Source of the DNA: Lonicera japonica
Lineage: Eukaryota > Streptophyta > Magnoliopsida > Dipsacales > Caprifoliaceae
Assembly: GCA_021464415.1 (NCBI GenBank)
Contig: CM038470.1
Coordinates: 25,073,601-25,137,600 of the forward strand
DNA: 64,000 bases
Reading direction: 5' to 3'
In this document: piece after piece, positions 1 through 12,390 of the stretch
Layout of the letters: each line of letters opens with the position of its first letter
How positions within the stretch are numbered: position 1 is the first letter of the stretch
Notes under the pieces: generated by a model
Seen by the model: only the letters and a program-made list of their open reading frames with translations
Database searches by the model: none
What the model was told of the DNA's origin: nothing
Translations under genes and position numbers: made by a program

Positions 1-390
1 GAAGGAATTTAATAAAATAAAAATGAATGTATTTAATTTTATTGTTGTTTGAATCGCTAAGGATGAAAAATAATTGAATGAAAATAAATCTTGTTTGGAT
101 AGAAAGAAGAAGAAGAAAAAAAAAGAAATGAATGTGATTTAATAGATTGTTAATAAATTAAGGTTAAATTTAAAATAATGTGAATAATTTATTAAAGACT
201 TTTCCTTTCCTTAATTCCCTCCCAATCCTTTCAATATTAGAAGGAAACAAAATAAAAGAATAAAAGGGATCAACATTCCCTTCTTTTCTTCTCCACTCCC
301 TCTCAGAAATATATTCAAACGACTGAAATATAATCATTCTTCCTCTTTTCCTTTAATTTCCTTCTAATTCCTTCAATCCAAACAGACCAT
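1..390. repeat. MITE-like fold-back repeat, cut by the window edge
   Basis: Purine-rich sequence on the left is answered by pyrimidine-rich sequence on the right. TGTTTGGATAGAA near 93-105 pairs with the inverted form of the stretch ending TCCAAACAGACCAT near 390. The opening GAAGGAATTTAAT also resembles the inverted right end. Such TGTTTGGATTGAAGG ends are common in small plant inverted-repeat elements. No target duplication can be tested because the left end may lie outside the window. The sequence has no coding potential. Confidence 0.4.
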
Positions 391-582
391 TATCTATAAA
401 ATAAAAAAAGGCCGGCTCCCTATTTCAACTACCTTAGAGATTGTCACAATTTTAAATTGTTAGTTTTACTCCTGCAATTTCAGTTTTCAGAATAAAAAAA
501 AATTAAGGATATATTCTGCAGGATAACCTAGTCCAATCACTTTCCTTTTGTATTTGATGGAATGGTTCATTTTCCAACATAG

Positions 583-745
583 GTGGTTGATTCGCTAGTT
601 TGCCGAGTTGTTTCAGTGTGTGAGCACACTTCGAGGAATGACAGAAGGTCGTGGCTCCAACAGTATCCAGTTAGCCAAATTTGACATTGTTCCTCGTCAC
701 GTTCAGAATCAACTCTCTGCGAAAAAGGAAGTTGTTGCTTCTTAA
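583..745 (+). pseudogene. C-terminal exon remnant of plastid elongation factor G
   Basis: An AG acceptor (581-582) precedes an exon that reads VVDSLV in one frame and then, after an indel near 601-602, [18 protein letters not shown] followed by [17 protein letters not shown] and a TAA at 743-745. This is the C-terminal end of domain V of chloroplast EF-G (SCO1/cpEF-G type), the GTPase that moves plastid ribosomes along mRNA. In intact proteins two residues, normally Pro-Leu, separate the V and A. Here about five bases are missing there, so the frame breaks. The upstream exons would lie before base 1, behind the fold-back repeat. The remnant could be a decayed paralogue or the damaged end of a gene outside the window. 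The family assignment is firm and the pseudogene call follows from the frameshift. Confidence 0.75.
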
Positions 746-813
746 TTTGGTTTTGCCGATTATTGAGTATTGATTTTTGTTTCTCTGTGTCTTTTGAAGT
801 GTTAAATCCCTTA

Positions 814-1690
814 GGGTATGTTTGTCGCGCGAGACTAGAAATAATATTAGATTAATTAATTATATGCGGTGTTTGTTGTCAAAAATAATAGGATAAATAA
901 ATGCACAAAGGTGGATATGATCTTGTAATCTTATCCCGCGTTTGGTGCAACATAGAACTGGATTGCACTTAAGATTAATTATCATTTTATTCCTTTAAAA
1001 CTGGATAAATATATACCACCCCTATAGGTAGTATTATTTTATCCCATGGTTACCGGATAACAAAATGAATATAAAATTTAATTTTTAATTAATTATTTTT
1101 ATTTTAATCTTTTTATTTATGCCTTTTAGAGATAATCAAATTTATTAATGAAAATTTTTAATCACCCAAAATCACAGTAACTCAACTAATAAAATTCATT
1201 TCTTGTATAATATGGTATTTTTATTTATTTTTTTTATTAAAAATGAAGATATTTATTAAAAAACTTTAATTTTAGATAAAACGATAACATTAAAATTTGA
1301 AACTTTACTTAATGCATAATTCGTAAATATTGCATGTAATATAGAACTTTTCTCCCGAAAGAGTTTTTTATGAAACTTATTTATAAATAGGAGAATCGCA
1401 TTAGTTAAAAAAATTGTGGACAATAATTAAAATTGCATATATTTTTAAATGAAAAGAAAGTAGTATTATATAATATGTAAACTTGTAATTCGAAACTCCA
1501 TCAAATGCAAAATTTATTACATCTTTATCCGACTAGTCATTATACTGTCCGATCCCACTTAATCCTTATTCGACTAATTCATTTCTTATCCTATCCCGCA
1601 TAATTCGTATATGACTAATTCCGAATTTTATCATATTCGGCCTTTATCCTATCATATCTTACCTCCTTATCCGGCGCGCCAAACGTACCC
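814..1690. mobile_element. 877-base MITE, PIF/Harbinger-like
   Basis: The left end GGGTATGTTTGTCGCGC matches the inverted right end GGGTACGTTTGGCGCGC at 15 of 17 positions. The flanks are TTA on the left and TTTAA on the right, compatible with the 3-base TTA/TAA target preference of Tourist-type elements. The interior is AT-rich, repeats forms of TTATCC and GGATAA, and has no ORF. It is non-autonomous. Superfamily is inferred from the short target site. Confidence 0.65.
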
Positions 1691-2527
1691 TTTAAGATGA
1701 ATTTTTCATTTTATTTTTTTAAAATGAAAATCGTACAAGAGTAAGATTTTTATACACAAGTGTGGAGTTGTTAGGTTGGGTTTTACAAAAAGATGAAGTA
1801 AAGGGTTAAAAGAAGGCGTAAATATTCTTAGAAATTTTTTTTTATGAAATTATAAGGTAATGTGATCGTTACAAGTTTATAACGATTTGTATCATTAAAA
1901 TGGAATAACGATACTCGCAAAAATTGTGCCATACAACCACATAGTAGAGAAAAGACGCACAGTTGTATGCATGCACGCGTGCTGCATGCATATATCTTGT
2001 GCAATCTAGTTGCTTTTGACCTACAAAAATCCCGGTCTCAATAAATCACACAACAGTAAATATAGCACTATTTGAGTTGGAGTAATTACGAGCTATATGC
2101 CGTAAAATTAACATGTTGAACCTTTTTTTTCCCTTTCAAACTACATACTGTTGTTTAACAATCCCATCGTCGAACTCGTACGTGGTCAGGATCTGCCAAA
2201 TAAGGTACCTAAACTTTCATGGACCACAAGGAATGAAGCAATCAAGTTTGAAGGAAATAAATTTAATAGTAGACATTATGACGGAGAATAAAAGTTTTTA
2301 CTGTAAAACTTGAGCAATCCATAAATTTAATTATGAAATCCTGGTCCTTGTTAATTGTAACTTATAAACACAATTAAAAACCTCCAAAGCCATTAAAAAA
2401 AACACCAAAAGTGCAGACATGTCAAAATATGGCGTGAGTTTTAATTAATACACGGGGAAAGACAAAAATGAGGGTGGGAGGGGGAATTTTTTCCAAATTG
2501 GCTCCCTAAAGTTTCTTTCATATGGAA
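1691..2527. other. Intergenic; 3' flank of HOP
   Basis: No gene is seen here. The part from about 2400 to 2527 is probably the 3' UTR of the minus-strand HOP gene, because it follows the HOP stop codon directly. A TGCATGCA-rich patch lies near 1965-1992. A short plus-strand ORF at 2113-2313 has no recognisable protein features. Confidence 0.4.
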
Positions 2528-5500
2528 TCATTTCATCTGGACAATCCCTGAGCTGATGAGTTTCTGGATCTTGCTCATCACACTAGGGTTCTTCATGTGC
2601 TCCTGTGCTGCCTTCGGGTTCTCCTGCAAATCCACCAACACCTGTCCACAAACCCACAAACCGCAGGTCACATTACCACAACAGCAAAAATTGTGGGTTG
2701 TACCCTTATAGGACTAGGCAACTACTGTTCGGTGCTCCTGAAGTACCGTCTGAACTCCACTCCAATGGTACCCCCCACCAGGATTCACCATGCTTTCAAG
2801 GTAGGGAAGGACTAAAATCAATGATTATAGAGGGACTCAAGGTAGCTTACTCTGCCCGCTTTTGCGGGCTTTCCTTTATCAAAAAGAAGAAAAAAGGGTA
2901 GCTCACTAAGCTGCCATCAGTCTATTATTCAAGTGTGTGGAGTGATAAGAGTGCTGACCACACCTACCTACCAACACACTAATTCCATATAGCCTGTGAG
3001 TCAATTCATTTAGTCCCAATACTCTAGAATTACTCAAAAACTATCTACAAAGAATGAAGGTGCTTATTTGGTGCTCGCCTACTGGCTTTGGAGTACAGGA
3101 ACATGGTAATCCATTGCTGCTGGATATTTTTTGGTTAAATTGTGTTCTTGTCCCATCCTTGAAGGCATGTCAATGGGGCAGATGGGTACCTTGCCCCACA
3201 AAAAGGAAAACCCAACTAGGACCGCACGGTGAGAGTAGTCCTGAGGTACATAGGGCCCCGTGCGAGGTTGAATTTACGGCTTTTGGCATTATATCTAATA
3301 ACATACTCCAATGACATACCTGTCTCATGACGGGATCCGTGAGGATGTTCTGAATTTCTGGATCCTGCATACCCTTGGCCTGCAAAAGGAGGATCAACTT
3401 CTTATAATTTTATCTCCAATCTCAAAATTTAGATTAACTCAGACAGACCAAACCTGTGTAGAAACCAGAAAAGAGGGGAAGGTAGTCATACCTGTCTCTC
3501 CTTCAGTTCGTCAGGGGTCAAGTCCCCACGACTAGCTTTACTAATTTGCTCAAGGCACCTGCAAAAAAGCACATGCTATAAATATGCAAAGTTCAAGAGC
3601 ACCAACAGATTTACGGCACGTTTTTGCTTTTGGTAAAATCCATTCCCTTGGAAATGTGATCCATCCATTTCGAATTGTTTAACAAAAAAAAAAAAAAATA
3701 TCCCAAAGACCCAAACTGAAGGAGGTAGTTTTGAATTGGATCAAACCGAAAAAATTAGGATAATCAAGTTGTACCTTGTTAAGCTTGATTCTATAGAAAA
3801 CTATAATCAAATGCCAGTAGAGATTGATATGAAAGTTGGGCACTTCTCATGGGAAAATAATTTGCAATCACACACTTGTGTGGCATTTATTTTTACCTTC
3901 TAATGTTAAGTTAGATTAAAATTTAACATTCAGCATTGAAAGGAAGGTCATTTGCTGAATGCTTAATTTTATTTAATGAACTTTTATTCCAAAGTTGCCG
4001 CTGTTCTTCCTATTTATTAGATATTAATACATACATATCTATATATATAATAGTAAAAGTAAAGTTATAAAAAGACATGTATTCAGAATTCAGAGCCAAA
4101 CAAAATCAAACTTTAGAGGTTCCATTCAGCATTAAGCATTTCAAATTAGGATTCAGTGCTCAGCATTTAGGAGCTAAAACAAATGACTGCCTGGGCTCAC
4201 AAATAGTAAACCATAATTGCACCTAGGTTAACATCTTACCTAGCAACGCCGTCTCTCAATTCCTGGTTCTGACGGTCGTGTTTCAACCCCTCTTGATATG
4301 TCTCCAAAGCCTTTTCATACTCTTTCATGAAAAATTGGATAGCACCTTTTCTAGTATACCCCTTGCTAAAAGTGGGATCAATCTCAATGCACTTCTCTGC
4401 ATCCTTTAGTCCCTCAGGTAAAGCTCCAAGTTTTGTGTAGCAAGCAGCCCTGTTACTATATGCCTGACCAATGCAGCAAACAGAGCCACATATAAAATGT
4501 CAATCTAGAGCAGAATCTTCATGGATATAGACTTACTCATAAGCAGTAACAAGACTTAGTACCTTAAAGTCTTTAGGGTTCCTCCTCAAGGCTTCGGTGT
4601 AGTGCTTTATGGCTTCAGGGTATTTTTGCTCTTTGAAGAACTCATTGCCTGACATCAGGGGTAAATATGTCAAACACAGTGCAGGGAAAGACAAGAAGGA
4701 ATGAAAATGGTACAAGCCCTAGGTTCAGTAAGAAGGAAAAGTGGAACAAAAATTTGCACTTCAGTTCCCATCCACCAAGTTCTATCCTCCCAAAGATGGG
4801 GGATTAGTGGACGAAGTTATGGTTAACTGAGAGAAAATAATATAAGTTTTAATTGGAGAACAGAGAATGGATATTAGTTTCTATCTTCCATTTGGAAGTT
4901 TGGGGGAAAAAAGTTACTTTCTATCCTCTCGTTTGCGAGTTGCGGGGGATGATCTTTTTTGAAAAGATAAAAAATATTTTATAGGTAAAAGAATAAATAC
5001 CAAAGTTTTCATTAAATGAAAAACTCTTAGAGAGAGTTTTCATTAAAATTCTCTTCCTTCTCTCCTATTCCCTCCAAATTAAACTGCAAACCGAAGAAAG
5101 GAATACACCTTCTTTGGCTTCTCTTCTTTCCTCAACAATTTTAATTCCCAAACACTGCAAGAGTTTTAAATTGGAGAAAAAAAAAAGTAGAAAAAAAATA
5201 AACTGTATTCATTCCTTTGTTTGAAAGTTTAGTTTGGAAAGAATAGGACAAAGACGGAGCGAATAGAAGGTTTTAATGAAAACTCTCTCAAAATCAGAAA
5301 GAAAAAAAGAGAGAAGAGAAAGCTTTTCAAGTTTTCTTAATGCAAACCTTGTATGGACTCTTTTATCCATGAAATACACAGCCCATTTTTTAAAAGATGA
5401 TCTTGTATTCCTTTCTTTTCAACTCACAAACAAAGAGGATAGAATTATAGAAACACTCTTCCTTCGCAAACTTCCAAATGGAAGATAGAAAAAAAGTATG

Positions 5501-8500
5501 CTTTCTCTTATTTTCTCCTATCTAATATCTATCTTCTCCTCCTTTCTCTCCTAAACTCCCAAACATGGCAAAAATGATGAACAAATCAAAAGCTTTTGAT
5601 AAGGCATATTTGGTAGAACAAATCTATTACGTTACCGTTCCTCCTTTCCTCCTTTCATACCAAATATGAGAGATTGCATCCCTCCTACGTACATCCTTCC
5701 TACCATACAAATATGAAGAAACCAGTCTTCTTTCTCTTCCTGATAAAAATCTGTCTTTCCAATCACGTCTTTCCATCCTACCATACAGAAATTTGAAAAG
5801 AAAATTACCTTTATCACGCTCCTCATCAGCTAATTTAGGATCATAATATTCCTTTTGCTCAAGCTCTTTCTTGGCTTTCTCAGCTTCGTTGAGCTTCTTC
5901 AGTGTGTCTGGGTTACGATGCTCCGTAAGAGCTTTTTGAAATGTCTCAATAGCAGGTTCATATTCCTTCGAGGTTTTTGCCATCTTAACCATGGCAGTTC
6001 CTTTTCTTGTCAAGGCTCTTGCAACCATCTTATAGTCTGCCCTAAGCTCTCTTCCTCTTTCTACAGCTTTTTCACAATCTTTGATGCAGTCCTCGTACTG
6101 AGATGTAATGAGTAATTTAGATAATTGTTTCAATTAAAAGGGTTATGAGCAACAAATTTGATGACATGTTAAGTGTTATATACATCTCCAAAAGCCTACT
6201 CAAAACACAGTTTACAAGGGTAAACAGAAAACCAAAGAATCTTTTCAAATTCGAAACCTATTCTCATGATTGAGTCGCAATCCATTGTAAAGCTCGAAAT
6301 GTATTATGAAGGTCGAGCTTCTGTTAAGCTAGACCAAAGAGTTATTTAGATCTGAATAGGACAACACCATATACAACTGAGATTCTGACATATAATAAGT
6401 CACTTAACTACGATTCAAGACTTGACTGGGAAAACTGCGTGATTCATAAAATAGTCATGATCAGTTTATTAGATTATATGCACGATTCTATAGGCCTGTG
6501 ATCAAATTGTAAGGCATGAATTGTGATATGTATATGATTTTTGATGACTACGCATTATGTTAGTTGTAGCTTTCTCATTCCAGTTATACACTCACAGGTT
6601 TTGTGGTCCAAAAAATAGTTACTCAGGGCACAAGATACCAGTCTCCTCAAAAGCCCAGCCATGCACCAGGCAAGAAGCTAATCCAAGTCAAGTAAAAAAG
6701 GGCTGAAAATGTCTTCCTACAAGGTTCCTAGTAAAAGAATTACTATTTATTCACTGCTAGTCGTGCACCTAATTGAGCATATCTTATTAATTAATTTCTA
6801 CTGGACATAAATATTTGGCCAGTGGTGTATACTGATTACTGGGTCATCTGTTTGTGCATTGTTGCCTGAAGTTCGCACTCTTGTTGATAAGGTGTGATGA
6901 AATTTAATGCTTAGTGCTTTGCCTAACAAGGAGCAGACTTGTTGATTACAGAGATTGTGGTGGGTGCAGTGAACTATAAACTGTATTGTTTGTTTCAGTG
7001 CATTTTTGCTAAGAATAAGAAAGACTACTTCATCTGCACATATAATAAATAGTTCATTATGGTTTCCTATAAAAGATGTCAACTCAACATCAATCACCAA
7101 ACTTTTCCTATAAAGATGTCAATTCCAACCCTAATAACACTAGATAAATAGGCATAATCAGACCCTGCTCAAGAAAACAATTGTTAATATATCAAACCAT
7201 ATGGTAAGCATCCAACATCCTATCTTACTCCCCTGGTTCAATATGTAAAGATTATACTTGCATCACTCAAACTAACACTTAATATGATCAATCAAATTCA
7301 TCAATCTAGACATGCCAAATAACTCAAAAATTAAAAAGGACAAATTAAACACAAAAAGCATACCTTTCAATACAACGTACAGCATATCGAATCAAACTCT
7401 CAACAAACCATTAATCTAAAACATGATTGAGTTTAACATACCTTTCCCATCTCCAAGTACACAGCAGCCCTGTTTGTTAGGAAAGAAATATCCTCATCAT
7501 TCAACTCAATAGCCTTAGTATAGTGCTCAATGGCTGTCTCGAAATCCTTCTTCTTATAAGCAGCATTCCCAGCCTCCTTCTCTTTTTGAGCATTCGCCTT
7601 TCTCTCCCTGACCTCTCTCTCCTCATCCGGTATCTCCTCAGGCTCCGGTTCCGGCTCCTTCACCGGCTCACTCTCGGCCGGCCGCTTCCTCTCTGGTTGA
7701 GCATCTGGCACATCCATATCCTCCGCATGTCTCCCCTGAATCTTCCCGCTCAACAGTACCCCCAGCGCTTGCATAACTCTCTGATCCTTTAAATAGAGAT
7801 TCAAATTGCTAGGGTTTCTCTGAATCTCTTGCATCATCTTCACAAAATCAGGCTGCTGCAGAAAACCTCTAGTCGCCGGATCGGCAGTAAGCTTCGTCCA
7901 CATCTCCGGTCCGGAGAAGGCATCGCCAAACAAATTCGCCGGCACCGGCCGTGAGGCTGCAGATTGTGCGTCGGAAAGGCCAGATTTTAGCGCCTCGTTG
8001 CTTGGATCAATCTCAAGCCCTTTCCTGTTAATGCAAACAAAGTGAAGACAGATTTTAGTGTTTTATTATTTGTTTTTCTAGTAATTTTCCTACCTTTATT
8101 ATTTTAGAGTGATATTTTATTATTTTAGTTTTGGTAAGAACGTAAGATATAGATTTCGCGTTTCTTTGATTGAGTTTTTGTTCGTTCTTGGATCCAAAAT
8201 GGTAAATCGTGTGAGAAGTTTAAGGCTAGTCAACTAATGATTCAACCTCTTGACATAAACGGAAATTGACCCTAGTGTGAATTTACTAATTTAGGATTCC
8301 GGAGCCAATAAAATCTAGAAACAAATAAGCACTTGGGATTCAAATTCAAACGTTTGGTAAGATATAAATTTACAGGGTCATAGTGTGTTTGTTTTGAAAC
8401 TCGTAAGTCGCCAAAATTCAAACTTCATTTGTTAAAAATTCCGATACATCCCCATAATATCCCTCTCTATCGTTAAGATGAAGATTGAATGGTTGTCTAA

Positions 8501-9199
8501 TACTATTTCTGTCCTCAAGTCCTCAACTAAGGCTTCTAGTCATACTTTAAAAGATAAAAGGGCAAAATAGACAAGTAACATATTTAATATCTATAAAGTA
8601 AGATATTTAATGTCTCTTCAGATATTAAAGTCAGACACGGAACAAAAAAAAGTTTCCCAAGTTCAGTCTTTACGCTTGGTATTTATACTTCAGATTCAGA
8701 ATTTAGATTCAAACAACAAACCAAACGCCATCTCAGATTATTAAGTATTTTTGCATCATTGTTTGATGAACTAACTTCTCAATTCAATGAATTAATAATA
8801 ACACATCAAACGCCATGTTAGGTTATTAGTAACATAAATAAATGGTTTATTCGTCATTGTTTGTTGAACCTAACTTATCAATTCAATGAATTAATAAAAA
8901 TATTTGAGAAATTTTCACCTGTAAGCTGAAATAGCCTCCTCGTAGTTTTTAAGCCCAAGGTGAGCCGCGCCAAGCCGAGAATAACCTTTAGACCAGTCCG
9001 GCTTGAGCTCCACAGTCTTCTTGGCGTCGGTCAAAGCATCGGCAAACTGATTGAGAGATGCGAAGGCGGCGGATCGGTTGGAGTAGAGTACGTGGTTGGT
9101 TGGAGCTAGGTCGATCGCCGCCGTGAAGTGGGTGATTGCGTCGGCGTAGTTTTTGGCGGCGAAGGCAGCGTTGCCTCTGGCTTTGGCTTCGTCGGCCAT
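2528..9199 (-). CDS. HOP: HOP/STI1 co-chaperone (Hsp70-Hsp90 organizing protein), eight exons
   Basis: This cytosolic adaptor passes client proteins from Hsp70 to Hsp90. Exons on the minus strand are 9199-8919, 8024-7442, 6097-5809, 4648-4563, 4463-4240, 3558-3492, 3379-3320 and 2641-2528. All introns are GT-AG, and the joined exons give 1704 bases, 567 residues plus TGA, a normal plant HOP length. TPR1 covers about residues 2-115, with clamp motifs [20 protein letters not shown] and KGYSRLG. The first STI1/DP domain is about 135-185 ([15 protein letters not shown]). An acidic linker [13 protein letters not shown] leads into TPR2A (about 240-360; [19 protein letters not shown]) and TPR2B (about 380-490; [25 protein letters not shown]). 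The second DP domain is about 510-567, with [17 protein letters not shown] and a terminal SGIVQMK. The ATG follows AGAATAC. A perfect heat-shock element upstream suggests heat induction. Every domain is intact, so it is likely functional. Confidence 0.96.
4881..5488. repeat. Fold-back element in HOP intron 3
   Basis: A perfect 22-base inverted repeat, beginning CTATCTTCCATTTGGAAG at 4881-4902, pairs with 5467-5488. Inner segments also pair: GAGAGAGTTTTCATTAAAA near 5030 with TTTTAATGAAAACTCTCTC near 5271-5290. The whole 600-base block could fold into one long hairpin with its centre near 5180. It sits inside the 1160-base intron 4649-5808. It looks like a MITE-type insertion, but the outer ends and target duplication are not clear. 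Confidence 0.6.
8726..8908. repeat. Imperfect tandem duplication in HOP intron 1
   Basis: Two copies of a segment starting CGCCAT and ending with AATTCAATGAATTAATAA lie head to tail (about 8726-8810 and 8811-8908). The second copy is about 13 bases longer. The duplication runs almost to the donor side of intron 1, at 8917-8918. No coding content. Confidence 0.55.
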
Positions 9200-9315
9200 G
9201 TATTCTCGGAGTTTCTCTCTCTAGAAAGTTTCGAGTGTAGAGAGAGAAAAGGAGGTGAAGATTGGGGGGATTTAAGAGGAAAGGTGCTGCTTTGACTGTT
9301 GTGGAGACTTGGCCT

Positions 9316-9380
9316 GAAATTTCTAGTTCTAGGTTTGGCGATTTGTTCTGGAAAGTTCTGGGGTTTAGAACTGTGATTGG
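9316..9380 (-). promoter_or_regulatory. Heat-shock element and CCAAT box upstream of HOP
   Basis: TTC at 9346-9348, GAA at 9351-9353 and TTC at 9356-9358, each separated by two bases, form a perfect three-unit heat-shock element. A second GAAnnTTC pair lies at 9316-9323, and ATTGG at 9376-9380 is a CCAAT box on the gene strand. The perfect element is about 147 bases upstream of the ATG. Heat-shock factors bind such alternating nGAAn units. A clear TATA box was not found. The 5' UTR contains CTAGAGAGAGAAA. Confidence 0.75.
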
Positions 9381-9389
9381 GGCTGACCT

Positions 9390-10565
9390 ATTACGATATT
9401 TACCGAAATCGATGAATTAATTTTTAAGAAAATTAATTTTAATATTATATATTGAAATATTAAAAATTATAATATTGAAAGTTTTTGTTTTGATTGGTCT
9501 GGTTTTAATACTCTATTGAAAATACGGAAAAGCATGACCTGGTTAAAATATTAATCAATAATTCAAAAACACTAATTTTAAAAGTATCAAAAATAAATAA
9601 TACCAAAATTACCAAATAATTATATACAAACAATGTCGAATATAAATACCACAAATATTAAAGATTTTAATCCTTACAAATTACTACTTTTTTAAATAAT
9701 GTTTAATACTTACACTATCGAGAATTATAATTTTTCACATAAGTATTGCTTAAATTTTTATAAATTTTTAAAATTTAGGGTGTGTTTGATTGGCTTTTTT
9801 TTTCATGAAAAATATTCAGTTTTCACTTGATTTAACAACTTAAGATGTTTGATTGGCTTTTTTTTCTAGGAAAAATATTTTTCAACTTTTGCTCACATGC
9901 TCACATTTTCCACCAAATCAAGGAAAATATTTTCTTTTGGGGGCTTGTATTTATTTTTCAGGCAATTGTACATTTTTCGAGACAAAATTTCACTCATTTT
10001 CTATATTAAAAATGCTATAACTTAAAATACAACATTCAAAATTTAATAAAAATTTAATATTTAAAATCTACTAATCAAGATCAATTAAACAAGATCCATC
10101 ATGACTATAGAATTATGTAAAAAAAATTATCAATAATTTTTTCTACATTAAAAATGCCACAATACAACCAATATTTTTCGAGTAGAAAATTAAGGTAATC
10201 AAACACATTTAATTGAATTTTTCACTCAATTCTAGGCAATTCAATTGCCTATAACTTATTTTCTTTCCATGCAAATTACATACTTGTAATCAAATGCACC
10301 CTTAGTTTCAAATCTCAAATTTTTGCGATTATCAAAAAAATAATTTAACAGAGAATATTTGAACTGATAATATTGTTTACTGAAATTAAAATTAACCAAA
10401 ATTACCAAAAACAAAAAAATATTGAAACTAGAAAATCGAGTGGTATGGTATTGATTTTCGTTTTGAAATACCGATCGGTAAATTGGTAAAACTAGTATTA
10501 AACTTCTTATTTTGATATTGATAAATGCTATTTAACGGCCGATTTACTTTGATAACACCCTAAGT
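9390..10565. repeat. Family A repeat, copy 1 (split by a MITE)
   Basis: This AT-rich sequence is related to 33249-33960 and 48225-48430. Shared landmarks are ATGTCGAATATA followed by TACCACAAATAT, then CAAATTACTACTTTT, and at the right end AGTATTAAACTTCTTATTTT with CCGATTTACT. A MITE interrupts it at 9778-10301. It has no ORF and no recognised termini, and its superfamily is unknown to me. Confidence 0.6.
9778..10301. mobile_element. 524-base MITE inside family A copy 1, TTA target duplication
   Basis: The left end GGGTGTGTTTGATTGGC matches the inverted right end GGGTGCATTTGATTAC. TTA flanks it at 9775-9777 and 10302-10304. The related copy near 33880-33920 lacks the element and shows the uninterrupted sequence, so the insertion boundaries are supported by an empty site. 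The inner region begins and ends with GCATGGAAA- or TTTTCATG-like motifs. Tourist/PIF-Harbinger type is inferred from the TTA site. Confidence 0.75.
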
Positions 10566-11189
10566 TATACTTTTCATTTATGATGGACAAGTCGGATAAA
10601 AAGATCAGATATAATTATTTAAGATTTTTTAAATATGATAAAATAATCTCACTTACTAAACGGGATTGTTTAATCTCCCTCCCTCTAAGACAATAAATCT
10701 TTATAGGATAAATAATCCGCTATAATATATAATTCTGACCCACATCAAATATCATATATAATAGTTCTAACTTATTATTATGTTATTGCAAGTCAAACAC
10801 AACATATAAATATTAGTTGTACTGAAAGTTGAAAATATCAATGTTATTCATTTAGAAAGTAAATAAATGCCAAAAAAAAGTCATGTATTAAAGTGGAAGT
10901 GCTCTATAGAATTCAATGGGGCGGTGATTATGGATTAAGAAGGAAAGATTTTGGGGGAGTAGCGTATTTGAAAACCAATCGATCGAATAAAAGCAATCCG
11001 TGAAAAAAAAAAGTTTTAAAATCGAATAGGTTTGATTTGAATTTAGAGTTAGCCATTAGAAAACTAGACTGAAACAAATTATGCTCATTTTAAAGTCAAT
11101 ATTTTTGCATTTTTTATGCACTATTGCTACTGGATTTCTATTAAAAAGTGGTTAGAGGGTGGAGAATTACAAAGTAAAACTAAATTTAA
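10566..11189. other. AT-rich intergenic stretch, nothing recognised
   Basis: No long ORF, RNA gene or clear repeat ends were seen between family A copy 1 and the following 1.2-kb MITE. Confidence 0.4.
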
Positions 11190-12390
11190 GGGTGTTCTTA
11201 AATGCACCCACAAAATCAGTCTTCTTACTCCAGTGTGAGAATACTTTCTTCTCACCCCATCAAATCTTTAAAAAATCTTGCACTTCACCCCAACAGTGGG
11301 GTGAGTTTACTGAAATAATATAGGGACGATAAAATTTCATCGCTAAAAGTAAAAATATTAAATAATATTAAATTTTTCATTAAGATAAAACATAATAATA
11401 AAATTTACATCGTTCTTCATAAATTTTATTAAAAATTTCATCTAAATAGTACCTCCAAGATACAAAATATTAATTGTCATAAATAAGTTTTAGTAATTAT
11501 ATGATATTTTATATAATCTTTTCTTAAATGTTTATTATTCATATTTTAAATTTATTTACAAATATTTTTTTATCTTTATCAAATAAGTAAGTATAATACT
11601 TAATTCACTACTTCAAAAATATTAAAAGATCAATTTGTTGTTTGACAATATATGTTATCTTTTGTAAAAATGGAAAAAAATAATTGGAAAAATAAAATAA
11701 TTTTCATAAAAATAAATCATTTATTAACATATTATGTTACTTTCGATTTCTATAATATTTAATTTTTCGGAGATTCAAGAAAACGATTTCTTTACAAAAT
11801 ATTAAAATGATAGAGATTTTCTCACCAAACTATTTCCTTTTTCAATATTTTTTTACGATTAATTTTAAGAAATTAAATATTGAAACAATAAAAACACAAC
11901 ATACAATACATATTTATATATATATATATATGACATATTAGACACGCGTTAACACTACATTTTTTTAACTTTAACATTAGATAACTTAACATGAGTTTTA
12001 TTTAATTTTGCTTGCATGCATGCTCAAATAAAAAGATTGAATAAATTAAGAAAAATATCATTGAAAATGTTATTGTGCCGGTGCAAATAAAAATAAAAAT
12101 AAAAGTCTAGTAATCTATATAAAATTATGAGAATACTTATTATAAGCATATATTTATGAGATGTATGTAATTAAGTGAAAATAGTAGATGTTTGTTTGTT
12201 GGAAATAATGTAATTTTTTATTTTTAAAACTTTAAATGGGTGAGAAGATAAATTAGTGGCGATTTTTTCAAAATATAGAAAGCGGGGTGAGAATAAAGGG
12301 TTTTACGCTATTTTTTAGGTTAAGATTAACGTAACTTTGACTTTTAGTGGGATGAGAAGACGGATTATGTAGGTGCATTTAATAACACCC
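11190..12390. mobile_element. 1201-base MITE with about 42-base inverted ends
   Basis: The left end GGGTGTTCTTAAATGCACCC continues into CACAAAATCAGTCTTCTTACTCC. The inverted right end is GGGTGTTATTAAATGCACCT continuing into ACATAATCCGTCTTCTCATCCC. The 8 bases AAATTTAA flank it at 11182-11189 and 12391-12398, which fits a hAT-type duplication, although long ends also occur in Mutator elements. The interior is very AT-rich with a short TA run at 11917-11931. It has no transposase. Confidence 0.75.

Noticed and set aside
5276..5488. Plus-strand ORF in HOP intron 3
   Set aside because: It is the right arm of the fold-back element; its composition follows from purine-rich repeats.
7523..7792. Plus-strand Leu-rich ORF of 89 codons
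   Set aside because: It is antisense to HOP exon 2, whose minus-strand frame is clearly coding.
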